Source: Amphibalanus amphitrite (Eukaryota; Arthropoda; Thecostraca; Balanomorpha; Balanidae). Taken from it: a stretch of 64,000 nucleotides of DNA. A program made the translations under genes and the position numbers. Below are positions 33,627-44,799 of this stretch, one piece after another. Within the stretch, counting starts at the first letter, position 1. Each line of letters opens with the position of its first letter. The DNA is taken from positions 992,001 through 1,056,000 of the forward strand of contig NW_024881568.1 of the NCBI RefSeq assembly GCF_019059575.1, read 5' to 3'. The notes below the pieces were generated by a model, which saw only the letters and a list, made by a program, of their open reading frames with translations, had not been told where the DNA came from and ran no database searches.

Positions 33627-33877
33627 GGTTTCCTAGTTAGTCGGGAGACGTTATTGTATTGGCATTTGCCATGGTGTTGGACCCCGCATGTTATTTCACG
33701 TGTTCACCGTTTCCATGGTTACGACTTTGGATTTGTATGAATGAACAGGGTCGGGGGATTGATACTGGCCGGGCTGAGTCCGAACATGTCTGTGCTCCTT
33801 CTTTTGTTTACATTGTGAACCGCCAATACACGTAGCCGGTTCCATGTGGCATTTCTCAACACCAAGAAGACCTAACA
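33622..33877 (+). repeat. 3' LTR of the second retrotransposon
   Basis: 256 bp, apparently identical to the 5' LTR. Its first bases supply the last codons and stop of gag-pol. Followed by the ATAGG target duplication. Confidence 0.93.
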
Positions 33878-33882
33878 ATAGG

Positions 33883-36800
33883 TATATAAGTATCTAGCAT
33901 AGCACTAGCTAGCTGACCACCAATAATCTAGTTTTTGAAATTTGAATCACTTATATAATTTGCGAATGTGCATTGATTTTCGGCCGCAAGTTTCGGCACC
34001 TCTGTAGCTTTCACTGGCGCCAGTTTGATGTCTTGCGAATAATTCACCATTTCCAAAAATCCACCACCGCGACCGGTTGGCCGATGCCATCTGTGGTCCC
34101 AGGTGCGAGTCTGGCCCGCCCGCGGTGTTATTTTGGGAGCCCCACGCGATACCACGACTATATATCATATAGTCAGATATCGCGAGCTGTTTCAGCTGAA
34201 GGTGTGCGTGCCTATAATGTTGAAATCTCACACACGGTGGCTTCACGCGAGAATACCTATGCATTAACGACGCAGATGTTGGCTCCACGTAATGATTCTG
34301 TAGCTTTGAAAACACTGGAGGACAGAAAATTATGTCGTCAACAATGTCACAATATTTATCCGATTTAATATCAATACCAGTACCATTTGCTCCGGCCGAT
34401 TCACACAACAGTAGAGTGGAAATGAAGTAAGTCGAGGCTACTGAAAGTTTCGTCACGATAGGCTGATTTTTTACCTTAGTTATTCGCGAAAAACCGAGGG
34501 GTTCCATCCAACCCCTAATAGAACCAGGGTAAAATTTGGGGTTATCATTTCAAAGAAATAAGATAATATATCCACAACCTTACATATTAAAGCTACGTTC
34601 ACTACAGCAGTCAAAACACTTAGTTCGGGGACGTGAAGCCTACTCACCATAAGGCGCCATGTTCGGAGCCCGCGGAGGTTCTTCGCGTAACTTTTCCCGA
34701 TGTGTCGTCGTCCTTAGGAGCTGGGAGTGCCGGGCCGATGTGCCGGTCAGTCACCCTCAGTTGTAAACCAGCGGGATGTTACTTAACGCCTAGAGGATGA
34801 TGAAAGAATTAAATGACGCTCTTACATGGAGAAATGGGCTGATTCAAAAAGTCATAAAACAGCCTCAATTGATACGGTGTTCGACGTGAAACGCAATACG
34901 TTTATGAATGACGAAAAATGAGCTAGTAACATTTTACCTATTTTCGATACCTAAATGGCAATGTAAAATGTTTCCGCCAGTAATCAACTATCATGCTTTA
35001 TTTTGCGGTCAACCGCTAAAGTAGCGCTCGGTATCCTCAGATGACCTTCTTTCACCCCGGCCGACCGGTCACGGCCGCCACAGAGCCGCCCCGTGACCCC
35101 CGGCCACTCCTCCCGCCCCCTCCGGCCAGGTGGTGAGTCAGCTCGCCCTGACGAGCCGACGACACCGTCCGGTATCGGCGGCCTCCGCGGCCGGGCGCCG
35201 GGGGCCATCTCTGAGAAAACACGTCTAAAATTATCAGCGCCGCGTGCCGCGCTCGGCCGCCTCACGCGCGTGCGTGTCGGCCCTTCCGGTGTGTGCGTGC
35301 GCCGGGGCGGAGGCGGCGCCGGGCTGGACTGGCCGGCAGAGCTGTTTGTCGGCTCTCTGGTCACCAGATGAGCGGATGTCGGTCCGTCCACGGTCAGACA
35401 GATGCCTCCCCGCCGACGCCACTCCGGTAATGGGGTGAAATGCAGCGGCGGCCCGGGAGGATGTGCTCTGTTAGTTGGCTTGTTTGATTCCGTTTGTTCT
35501 TTGCGGACTCGTCGATATTGAGCTTTAATCATGGGTAGATTTTTCGTTAGTCTTCATTTTATTTAATGGTTATCAAGCGGTGATTGTGGTACCTATATTT
35601 TATTTTATTTCATTATGATTTATTTTCACGGAAAACAAATATTTTTTATCCATCCAGATTCCAGACTACCGCTATCGGTTTTTGCGGACGATACGTCCGC
35701 TTACAAAATGAAATTCCACAGAAAGATTTGAAAACGCTTGATAGGGTAGCTGTGGATCCTTACACTGTGGAGTGTGGCCTATAAATGGGGAAAAAGCCGA
35801 AGTCTAAGTAGTTGCATAAACGGCAACAGAAAAAACGAGCAACAATAACTGATTGATCATTCTTAGATGCAGTGTATTGCTGCATATAATTGAAGGGCTA
35901 ATTTTACTGTCATCTCAGTGTATCGGTACGGTTTGATCTGTCATGTTCTGGCCTGTCTGACGCGGGTTTCCGGCTTCACACGGAAGTGCAGGGCCCGGCA
36001 GTGGGGGTTACTGGGGAGTTTAACTCGGTCTAATCTGCCGCCGACTCTGTCTGGGCTGCTGACCATTAATTAGCTGCTGCGGCTGACCCATAATTGGCTG
36101 CGGCCGGCAGCTGGCTCCACTGACCGGTCAGGTGGGATAACTCCGCAGAGGGCACGGGTCAATCAAACAGCGCCGTCTCCCCCCGCCCCCGCCCCCGCCC
36201 CGCCGGGCACCAGGCCGGCCGGCCGGCAGGGGCGGAAGTGCCCCACTAATGACCGTGTTTGTAAACGGCCGAGACGACGAGAACAGCGGCCGATCTAATT
36301 AGGATCCACCGAATGCAAGCACACAACGATGGAAATTAAAAACAAACCCGAACGCTGCCGATCAGCGCCGCTGGTTGCCATGGCAACAGAAGTCGCTGCC
36401 GGGTGCCTGTCATACCAGCGTCGAGAGCGGTGCCTGTTGCGGAAGCGGTCGTATCGGAGGTTAACCAACCTGCGGTAATGGCAGGCGATGGCGGTCAGTT
36501 ATTTATTAGGGAGCTGAAGGGGTGGAGGGTTTGCCCAGGGAATGAGTACATACCTGGGGTATTACAGGGGGTGTGGACAGCTGCTGTTGGCGGTTTTGCC
36601 ACGGGCACGGGCGCGCGGGCCGGCCCCGGCAGCACGGGATCACCCTGATCTGTAATGAGACGGTGGGTTATCCGCATGACTGCAGATGCGGCCTCAAACA
36701 CCAGCCAGGTATGGGCGAGCACGGCGAATCAATTACGGGGGCAAGGCCGCCGAAAACCACCAGGGTAATCTTTGAGCGCCGCCCGTGATGGAGCGAGCGC

Positions 36801-36928
36801 TGAGCGCCATTTTGCAGACCGTGCAGCTGGCTCTGTTCATAATGAGCCGACTGGCATCGGGAGAGCAGAGTGAAACATAATTTGTGGGCGATGCAGCTCC
36901 AACTGAAGCTCGTCACAATCTACTGCAA
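33883..36928. other. Intergenic with CpG islands
   Basis: AT-rich sequence to about 35000, then CpG islands at about 35050-35460 and 35980-36300. Around 36061-36110 the A/T-rich cores ccattaattagctgc and cccataattggctgc sit in GC-rich surroundings. ORFs (up to 186 codons on the - strand at 33947-34507) show no domain. Confidence 0.4.
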
Positions 36929-36960
36929 GCCGAAAACGCATTTGCGTATGCGTTTTCGGC
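36929..36960. repeat. 13-bp perfect hairpin
   Basis: gccgaaaacgcat and atgcgttttcggc pair perfectly around a 6-nt loop. It lies just outside the TIR element at 37001. It is not followed by a T-run, so it does not look like a Pol III terminator. Confidence 0.9.
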
Positions 36961-37701
36961 CTATCTATGTTCAATGTTGGTTAGTTGGATAGATAAGAAT
37001 AGGGGAGACCCGGGAGGTATGGGTCTCCGGGAGGTACACTCGGGGGCAGATTGATGTTCCACAACTCTTTATCCACCGGGTTCCTATGGCTCAGCATTGG
37101 CAGCAGCCGCCTGGTACCGGTAGACTGTGCCGCTTCACTTACTTGTCAAGCGGCACAGCCTACCCACCTGTATGACACCGGTCTGGGTCGGTGGCTGGAA
37201 GGCGATGTGGGCCGCCTGTGACGTCAGCGCAGCGGTGAGGGCCGAGCCCGGAGGCATGGCTCGGGTCGGCGCGGCGCGGCGGCTGGCGAGGACTGGGGAG
37301 TGAGGTGGGGTCGCATCTCAAGGCGCCAATTATTCTACCTAACAATTGCGCTAAAGCAGTTGTTAAAATGTCCTATCCCCAAGACAGCGCCTATCATCAT
37401 GCTTGCAATGCACATTACGACACACTTAAGCGTGGCAATGGGACAGCCGATAGAACTTATGTCACTCGTGCATCGAGGTGCGGAGCTATATTTTGTATAA
37501 CATATTAGTATTAAGGCCTTGATCGAGCAGATTGGTGTCTATTGTTTCGCACGGCAATCGTCCAGAGACGTGGGAACTGGGGGTTATGAGTAGTGCCGCA
37601 GCCAACGCTCCAATTTAAAGCGATTATTACTGTTGCTCTAATATGTGGTCGCAGCCTCCAATAGCAAACCGTTCCAACTAGGAGCCAAAAAGCCGGCCAC
37701 T

Positions 37702-37777
37702 CAGGGGGGTTCGAACCGGGCTTCTCCCACCGGCCAATTCACGACACGAGCGTTCATCCACTGAGCTACCGAGAATG
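37702..37777 (-). repeat. tRNA-derived module, left arm
   Basis: On the - strand: ggtagctcagtggatgaacg (A box), gtcgtgaattggcc at the anticodon region, and cccggttcgaaccc (B box). Spacing is tRNA-like but pairing is imperfect. Probably a SINE head or Pol III promoter relic. Confidence 0.55.
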
Positions 37778-37869
37778 GTCCTCGTCCGCACAAAACAAAA
37801 TGACATCCACCCGCTGACCGCCAATGACAGTATTGTGACATTTGATCGCGTTTGATCGCGGCGGGTGGT

Positions 37870-37946
37870 CGCTGGTTTCGGCAGCTCAGTGGATACACGC
37901 TAGCGTCGTGGGGTGACCGGTTGGAGAAACTCGGTTCGAAACGTCC
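37870..37946 (+). repeat. tRNA-derived module, right arm
   Basis: ggcagctcagtggatacacg (A box) and ctcggttcgaaacg (B box), the mirror partner of 37702-37777 within the palindrome but diverged. Functional tRNA unlikely. Confidence 0.55.
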
Positions 37947-38055
37947 CAGGTGCGCGACTTATTTGTTCCTAGATGGAACGGTTTGCTATTGGTGGCTGCG
38001 ACCACACATTAGAGGAACATAAGAGTTGCTTTGGGACGCCGCGCTATCCAAAAAC

Positions 38056-38217
38056 CAGAGGCGGATCCAGCTCAGAGTTTTTTTGGGGGGGGGCAAACCA
38101 TAACAATTTATCGATTCTTTCCATGCCTCGTCCATAGGCGTAATGTTAAAATTATGCCGTTGGGGGGGGGGGGGGGCAAATGCCCATTTTGCCCCCCCCC
38201 CCCTGGATCCGCCACTG
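38056..38217. mobile_element. hAT-like MITE 1
   Basis: 162 bp, CAGAGGCGGATCCAG ... CTGGATCCGCCACTG, with a perfect 8-bp target duplication ccaaaaac (38048-38055, 38218-38225). The core has ttctttccatgc and taatgttaaaat, shared with the MITEs at 47632 and 50810. G- and C-tracts lie inside the ends. Confidence 0.88.
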
Positions 38218-39773
38218 CCAAAAACCCCAGTTCCCACGTCTCTGGACGATTGTTGTGCGAAATAATAGACACCAATGAGCTCAATCAAGGCCTTAATACA
38301 TATCTGTTAAAAACAATGTAGCTCCGCAACTCGATGCACGTGTGATATAAATTCTATCGGCTGTCCCAATGTCACGTTTAAGTGTGTCGTAATGTGCATG
38401 GCAAGTATGATGATAGGCGCTGTCTTGGGGATAGGACATTTTAACAACTGCTTTAGCACAATTGTTAGGTAGAATAATTGGCGCCTTGAGACGCGAAAGT
38501 TAACTACACTCGCTCAGCCGCGCGATGGTCCGTGCTCCCACCCCACCTCACTCCCCAGCCCTCGCCAGCCGCCGCGCCGCGCCGACCCGAGCCATGCCTC
38601 CGGGCTCGGCCCTCACCGCTGCGCTGACGTCACAGGCGGCCCACATCGCCTTACAGCCACTGACCCAGACCGGTGGCATACGGTGTGGGTAGGCTGTGCC
38701 GCTTGACAAGTAAGTGAAGCGGCACAGTCTACCGGTACCAGGCGGCTGCTGCCAATGCTGAGCCATAGGAACCCGGTGGATAAGGAGTTGTGGAACATCA
38801 ATCTGCCCCCGAGTGTACCTATGGGCCAGCGCAGTTTTGAAGAAGTGTTGCGTATTTTTACACATTTGACCGCGTAAACTGGTAGCAGCCATTTCGTTAT
38901 ACAACCCATGTGATTTCCAAAATCTTCCTCGGTTTTCTTTGGCAATGAGCGGCGATCATGCGTTTTTTGCCCTCTTCGAGTAAAATACGGTACATACAGA
39001 AAATTCGTGATAAAATTGAACCAGGCTCGTTTTACTATGTCACGCCAACGCTAACATAAAGTTTAAAGCACACAAAGTAAGACTGGATAGACAATTTGAA
39101 GCTTTCTTGCAAGATTATGATATGAGCTGAGATGCTAACCGTCCTAACCGGGAGGTTCGGGCCACCCACCCCCGGTGATCCTAAATAATTGAAATGATGC
39201 TTTCATTGAATGTACTCTTCAATAAGTTTTATTTTTGTCGCACAAGGACGAAAATTTAAGTACAAATTGCATTCGAACAGATAAATATTATTTATCTTAT
39301 TTCATGGAACATTATTAGAGTTTGCCAAAATACATATGTGCCCGCAAGTGACCTCCATGAAGTAAGCTGTTGAGCGCTTATGCGGTACCTGGGCTCTAAG
39401 AAAGCTCAAGGTAGAGCCCAGCTACAAGTATTATCTCAATGTCGAGAAAAGAATGTGAAACATGACACCGACCCATACGTCCCGGGCATGGCCCATCCTC
39501 CCGGTGTATTTTGATGGATCGAAAAAGCGCATGATTTATTTAAAGTTATCTCGAGATAAAATAGTTTATCCCAAATACCTAATATCAGGGCCACTTTAAA
39601 GGCGAAAGGCAATCTCACGTACACAGAGTGAAAAACCGGGTCTAGCCCCTGCCCAATGGAAGAAAATTGCCTTTTCACAAAACCGGCCCATACCTCCCGG
39701 GTCTCCCCTACGTAACGACATTTTAGGACTATGATGATTAGCGAATATCTTGAACTTTGTAACCATCATTTAA

Positions 39774-40955
39774 CCCTCGCCCCGTTGGGGGGGGCCATTT
39801 TGGCCCCCCCCCTGTGGTTTTTCCTGAATAGCAAGAAAACGGCGGCGCGCAGCGCCGCCAAATTTTCAGTACCTTTCCGGGCATCAATTTGACACCTTCA
39901 CACCAAATTTCAAGTCTTAGGTCACCTTAGGTCAGGAGTTATTGAGGTCAAACTGAGGTCATGTTCGAGCAAAAATGAGCAAAAAACGTGCAATCTTGAA
40001 ATGCTCACCAAATCTACAGTTATCAAGCAATTTCAAAGTTCTTTATATGGTCTAATAGACAAAAAGCGGCGCTACAAAACTGCTATCTCGGATTTTCAAA
40101 ATTTTGGGTTTTTGACCCAAAAAATTCAAAAAAATGATTTTTTTTAGAAAAACTAAAAAAAAATCCAAAATTTTTCCGAATTTCGAAAAAACCGGAATAT
40201 ATGTGATAGTCCCTGCGCTCTTCTATATACATACCAAATTTCAGATCGATATCTCGTTTTTTGGCCAAGTTATAGCGAAAAAACTGTTCAAAAATGATGA
40301 CGTCAAATTTTTGAACTCAATTTTTAGCGATTCTAGACCTCGTACGGCAAAACAAAGACCACCATTGAACTCCCCGTGACGAGCTGCATCGATTCGATAC
40401 CCATTTTATGCAAAAATATCAACTTTGAAATTTGACCTTTTTTGACCTGACCTTGACCTGACCTTGACCTGACCTTGACCAAAACGTGACCTAAGCTGGC
40501 CCCAAAGGCTGCCTGACCCACATAATCGCATTTGTCATGTAAAATGGACCATAAAACATGTATCACACGACACTTTCATATTGTGACCCCCCAGTGACCT
40601 GACCTCAGTGACCTGACCTGGTATCAGTGACCTCAACTAGCAAAATATGTGTTTGAAGAACATTTCCCCATCAATGATTTTCAATGAAATGCATTTTACT
40701 CGATTTTACAACGCATTTCTTGAAATGCCTGTAAACGGTGAAAATTGGACCTTTGACCTGACCTGTGACGTCATCGGTTTGACCTAGGTCAATAAAATTG
40801 GGTCACAAGGTAGTTCCCTGATAGGGCTATCCAACACCGTTTGCCGCTTGTCGCTACGTTGCGTGGTTCTCGAGATCTTAGGGGGGGGGGGCCAAAATGG
40901 CCCCCCCCCCCCCCCAACGGGGCGCGTTGCTCGGCAGAGCCCAACGGGGCGCGGG
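39774..40955. mobile_element. piggyBac-like MITE, copy B
   Basis: Ends CCCTCGCCCCGTTGGG / CCCAACGGGGCGCGGG are flanked by TTAA (39770-39773, 40956-40959). 1182 bp, non-coding. G-tract hairpins sit inside both ends (about 39786-39811 and 40880-40914). The interior has many AGGTCA half-sites, including three tandem 11-mers tgaccttgacc at 40448-40480. Confidence 0.82.
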
Positions 40956-40959
40956 TTAA

Positions 40960-42547
40960 TAGTGATCTGATAAGTATGTATGGCTTTGATATCAGATCAA
41001 CACCAAGATACAGAGAAAGTCTTAGATCGGGAGACCGTATCTTACACTCCTCATTACTGACGCTGCATATTTCCACTCTGTCCGCAAGCCTTCCGTTTTC
41101 TCTGTGCCCGTTTTCCACGCTGTGCTGTGCGCGCCGGTAGCGCTGGCCCACATATCGGCGATTTGCCGGGGCCGTGAGAGGGCTGTTACCCCGGTCCTGG
41201 ATCCCTCGGGGCACGGCCATGTGCGTACCGGCTCGCTCCACTGGGACAGCACGCATGGCGAGGGTTCACCGGCGACCGGAGCTCTGGGCGAAGTAGGCCG
41301 CTGTTTTCGAGTAAACATGGTCGGAAAGTCGGCCCGTCAGGTGGATTCCAGGTCACCGGCTGGACCAGGACCCAAGGGCCGGATGCACGCGAGATTGCCG
41401 CCCGTTTTCACCCGGTTACTGGTTACTGTTTGCTTCCCTGGGTCGCTGCCGCCGCCCGGCCGCCCGGCGAGCCGTCAACAGACCACCAACGCTGCCATGA
41501 ATTCTGCCTCACAGTTGAACCACCATTGCTGCAATGCCGACCATCCGATCAACGGATGAAATTATCTGTTGTCGACAATGAGTGCTTTTAAACATGCTTT
41601 TTATCTTGGAAACAAGATCGTGAGTCTTCCATTGAATAAAGTATTGGATAAACAATAACCATCTCCGTCTGATTGCATCCATGGATCACCGGCCACCGAT
41701 CGCTCTGATTATTCAATATTCTTATCAGTGTACCGAACTCGTTCTTATAAGTAAATCATAGGGATGCTTCTTCTTCATAAGCTCATGAAGGGTTTGATGA
41801 GCTTTGAGGCTTGGGAGTCGAGTTGCTGTCAGTTGTTGTTTCACTCAGGCAGTCATTAATCTGGTTTTTGGTTTTGCACTCTGAGCACATCCGCCCCGGG
41901 TTCCTGTGCTTTCTCAGTGCAGTGGACCGGCAGACGAGGTCAGAGGTCAGCTCTGGGCCGACGGGCGGGGTCAGAGGTCAGCACTCGGCTCGTGCCAGAC
42001 GCTGCCTCCCCGCTTCTGGGGGACCGGGCGCCGCCGGTATTTTGTCCATCCGTCATGTCTCGGCCGGACGGCGGCCAGCCTCGGAGGAAGTCCGCAGGGG
42101 GAGGGAGAGGGGTGGACGGGTGTCGGCGGGTATGGCAGGGGCACGCGGCGTTTTGACGCCATGAGCGGAGGAGTTGTCGCGTCAACAAGCATCTTGGCAC
42201 GTGGCGGGGAGCCGGACCGGATGTGAGGCTGTTCCCCGGCCGGGGATGGACGGGAAAGGCCGGGGAGGGCGCCGGAACCGACCTGGGCCGGGGTGGCCAT
42301 CCCCCTCCACCCCCGGCTCCGTCTCTGTCTCCGTCAACGGCCCCGGCTCTTGATACAAGGGTGAAGACTCGTCAGCTGTTTAGAAAATGAGATGCACCAG
42401 AAAGTAAAAATCTGAAACCATACTGAAACTTGGCATCAAGCGATTTATTATCTTTTCCATTTTATTCCGCATAACCGTACTAATTTTCCCCGTTCAGCAT
42501 TTGACTAACTTGTTCTGATGTCAGCATTTGAGAGACGACTTGTCCGT
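40960..42547. other. Intergenic with CpG islands
   Basis: GC-rich blocks at about 41090-41500 and 41890-42360 with overlapping low-complexity ORFs. A short direct repeat (gaggtcagctctgggccgac type) lies at about 41936-41990. A possible AATAAA is at about 41635. No domain recognised. Confidence 0.4.
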
Positions 42548-42734
42548 AAGGTATTCAGTGGCGGTCGCAGGGGGGGGGGCCATCAGGGCCATGGCCCCCC
42601 CCAAAGGCAAATCAGGGGGGCCATCATATCATTTGGCCCCCCCCCCAAACAACCGATGGGCCCCCATGGCCGTATGGGGCCCTGGCCCGTATTCGATTGT
42701 CACGAGGCTCGAGAAACCCACGCCAGCTATTAAC

Positions 42735-44460
42735 AGCTCCCATACCAGTCTTTGAGGGTCCTACACTGACCTCTGAGGGCCCTTCAGTGGCGGTCAAGCG
42801 TCCACATTGACCGCTGAGGACCTGTATTGACCTCTGAGGGCCCTCCACTGGCCTTTGAGGGCCCCTAAACCGGCCTCAGGGGCCCAACCGGCGTCTGAGA
42901 GCCTCACACCGGCCTCTGGTGGCCTCATTTCTGTCTCTCGAGTCCCAAGACTAGCCTTTAAGTGTCTCTGAGGGCCCCGCACTGGATTCTGAAGACCCGA
43001 TGTCGAGCCAGCATCGGCCTCTGGGGGGCCATCTTGGCCTTTGAGGGCCCTCCGCTGGTCTCTGGGGTCCAACGCCGGCCCATGCCGGCCTTTTAGGGCC
43101 CCACACTGACCTCTAAGGGCCCATGCTGGCCTGTAAGGACCCACATTAGCCTCTAAGGGCCCCCCGCACTGGATTCTGATGACCCAATGCCGGCCGCTCA
43201 GGGCCCGCATCGGCATCTGAGGGCCCATCTTGGCATGAGGGCCCTCCGCTGGCCTCTGGGGTCCAACGCCGGCCCATGCCGGTCTTTTAGGGCCCCACAC
43301 TGACCTCTGAGGGCCCATGCTGGCCTGTAAGGATACACATTAGCCTCTATGGGCCCCACACTGGATTCTGTAGACCCGATGCCGGCCTCTAAGGGTCCGC
43401 ATCGGCCTCTGAAGGCCCATCTTGGCCTTTGAGGGCCCTCTGCTGGCCTCTGGGGTCCAACGCCGGCCAATGCCAGTCTTTTAGGGTCCCATTCTGATCT
43501 TTGAGGGCCCCATGCTGGCCTGTAAGGGCCCATATTAGCCTCCGAGAGCCCCCCGCACTGGATTCTGAAGACCCGATGCCGGCCTCTAAGGGTCAGCATC
43601 GGCTTCTGCGGGCCCATCTTGGCCTTTGAGGGCCTTCTGTTGGCCTCTGGGGTCCAACGCCGGCCCATGCCGGTCTTTTAGGGCCCCACACTGACCTCTG
43701 AGGGCCCGTGCTGGCCTGTAAGGACCCACCTTAGCCTCTGAGGGCCCTGCACGGGCTTCTGAAGACCTGATGCCGGCCTCTAAGGGCCCACATCGGCCTA
43801 GTCTGAGTGCCCATCTTGGCCTTTGAGGGCCCTCTTCTGGCCTCTGGGGTCCAACGCCGGCCCATGTTAGTCTTTTAGGGCCCCACCCTAACCTCTGATG
43901 GCTCCATGCTGGCCTGTAAGGACCCATATTAGCCTCCGAGTGCCCAATTCGGTCTCTGATGGTCTCAAACTGCCCTTTGCAGGCCCTGTACTGGTCTCTG
44001 AGGGCTCTAAACTGGCCCCTAAGAGCCCAAACCAGCCTCTAAAGGTCCCACGACCCACACCGGCCTCTGATGGTCCCATTTCTGTCTCTGGTACCGAAAC
44101 TGCCCTTATGTGCCTCTGAGGGCCCCGTACTGGCTTCTGAAGGATCGATGCCGGCTTCTGAGGACCCATACCGGTATTTAAGTGCCTCATAGCGACACCT
44201 GAGGCCCCACACTAGCCTCTGAGGGGCCCGCAAACTGGCCTATGAGGTCTCTACACCGGCCACTGATGGCCCTATTATGTTCTCTTGGGGGCTCAAGCCT
44301 TACCTTTGGGCGTCACGCACTTGCTTATGAAGGCCCACATCAGCCTCTGGGGCCCTACCTGGGGCCTTTGAGGCCCTTCGCTGACCCTTGGGTCCAACGC
44401 CAGCCTCTGGGGGTCTGACACCGTACTCTAAGGGCCCCATTGCAGCCTCTAGGCGATAGG
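42735..44460. repeat. Higher-order minisatellite
   Basis: ~28-bp monomers (ggcctctgagggccc type) are arranged in a higher-order unit of about 194-197 bp. The marker tctggggtcc occurs at 43061, 43255, 43449, 43646 and 43843. The flanks of the array are more diverged. Long repetitive ORFs (GPQRPAEGPQRP type) on the - strand exist because monomers avoid stops; I do not regard them as genes. Confidence 0.9.
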
Positions 44461-44799
44461 TATCGCCGAAGCGCTATCGATGGGCCCATAAGTGTAGGAA
44501 CCATGGGTGCAGTGGGCGCAGTTGCACCAACAATAATTCTGCAGTGAGTGCAGACAATGTATTCTGCATCCACAATAATCTGGAACAAAACCCCCTTTCC
44601 TCAGCAATACTACTTTCCATGCAGCACGACAAATTTAGGATATTTTGCCCACTATCCGTCTTTCGAAGCATTTGCTACTGTAATGGTCTTCAAAATTTGC
44701 ATTTGTGCTCAAGTGAAAAAATATTAAACGGAAGTCGGAACACATGTGTGAACAGATACCGATGAGCCACTGTTAAAAGTTTTAGCACGATGATCTTAA

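Larger units (their letters stand above)
28503..33877 (+). mobile_element. Ty3/Gypsy-type LTR retrotransposon with single gag-pol ORF, apparently intact
   Basis: LTRs 28503-28758 and 33622-33877 are 256 bp each and identical by eye, with TG/CA ends. ATAGG flanks both sides (28498-28502, 33878-33882), a 5-bp target duplication. A putative primer-binding site starts TGGCGCGGTCGG right after the 5' LTR; I cannot name its tRNA. A G-rich polypurine tract (ggggggaga) ends at 33621. The single long ORF retains all domains, so the insertion is recent. Clade uncertain. Confidence 0.92.
37032..38820. repeat. Long palindrome with tRNA-like modules in both arms
   Basis: The left arm (from aggtacactcgggggcag at 37032) and right arm (ending at 38820) are inverted copies: clearly over 37032-37585 against 38223-38820, and again over about 37640-37690 against 37966-38012. 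The tRNA-like units (37702-37777 -, 37870-37946 +) lie symmetrically near the centre. The right arm is lengthened by a later hAT MITE at 38056-38217. Each arm contains a nested perfect hairpin (about 37123-37160 and 38692-38729). Confidence 0.85.
37001..39709. mobile_element. TIR element H with a 1.8-kb internal palindrome
   Basis: Perfect 23-bp TIRs, 37001-37023 (aggggagacccgggaggtat plus ggg) and 39687-39709. The inner part 37032-38820 is a long inverted repeat; the rest to 39687 has short gggctcta/tagagccc hairpins. No coding sequence. The TIR style resembles element G (agggga-start, repeated internal words), suggesting a related foldback group. Confidence 0.75.

Noticed and set aside
33947-34507. 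186-codon - strand ORF
   Set aside because: No recognisable motif or splice context; length is possible by chance in 64 kb.
36929-36960. Bacterial-type terminator
   Set aside because: A strong hairpin, but no following T-run and the genome is eukaryotic.
42794-44190. Long - strand ORFs encoding GPQRP/GALKDRHGP-type repetitive proteins
   Set aside because: They come from the minisatellite monomer, whose length and composition happen to avoid stops; no start context, domain or splice support.
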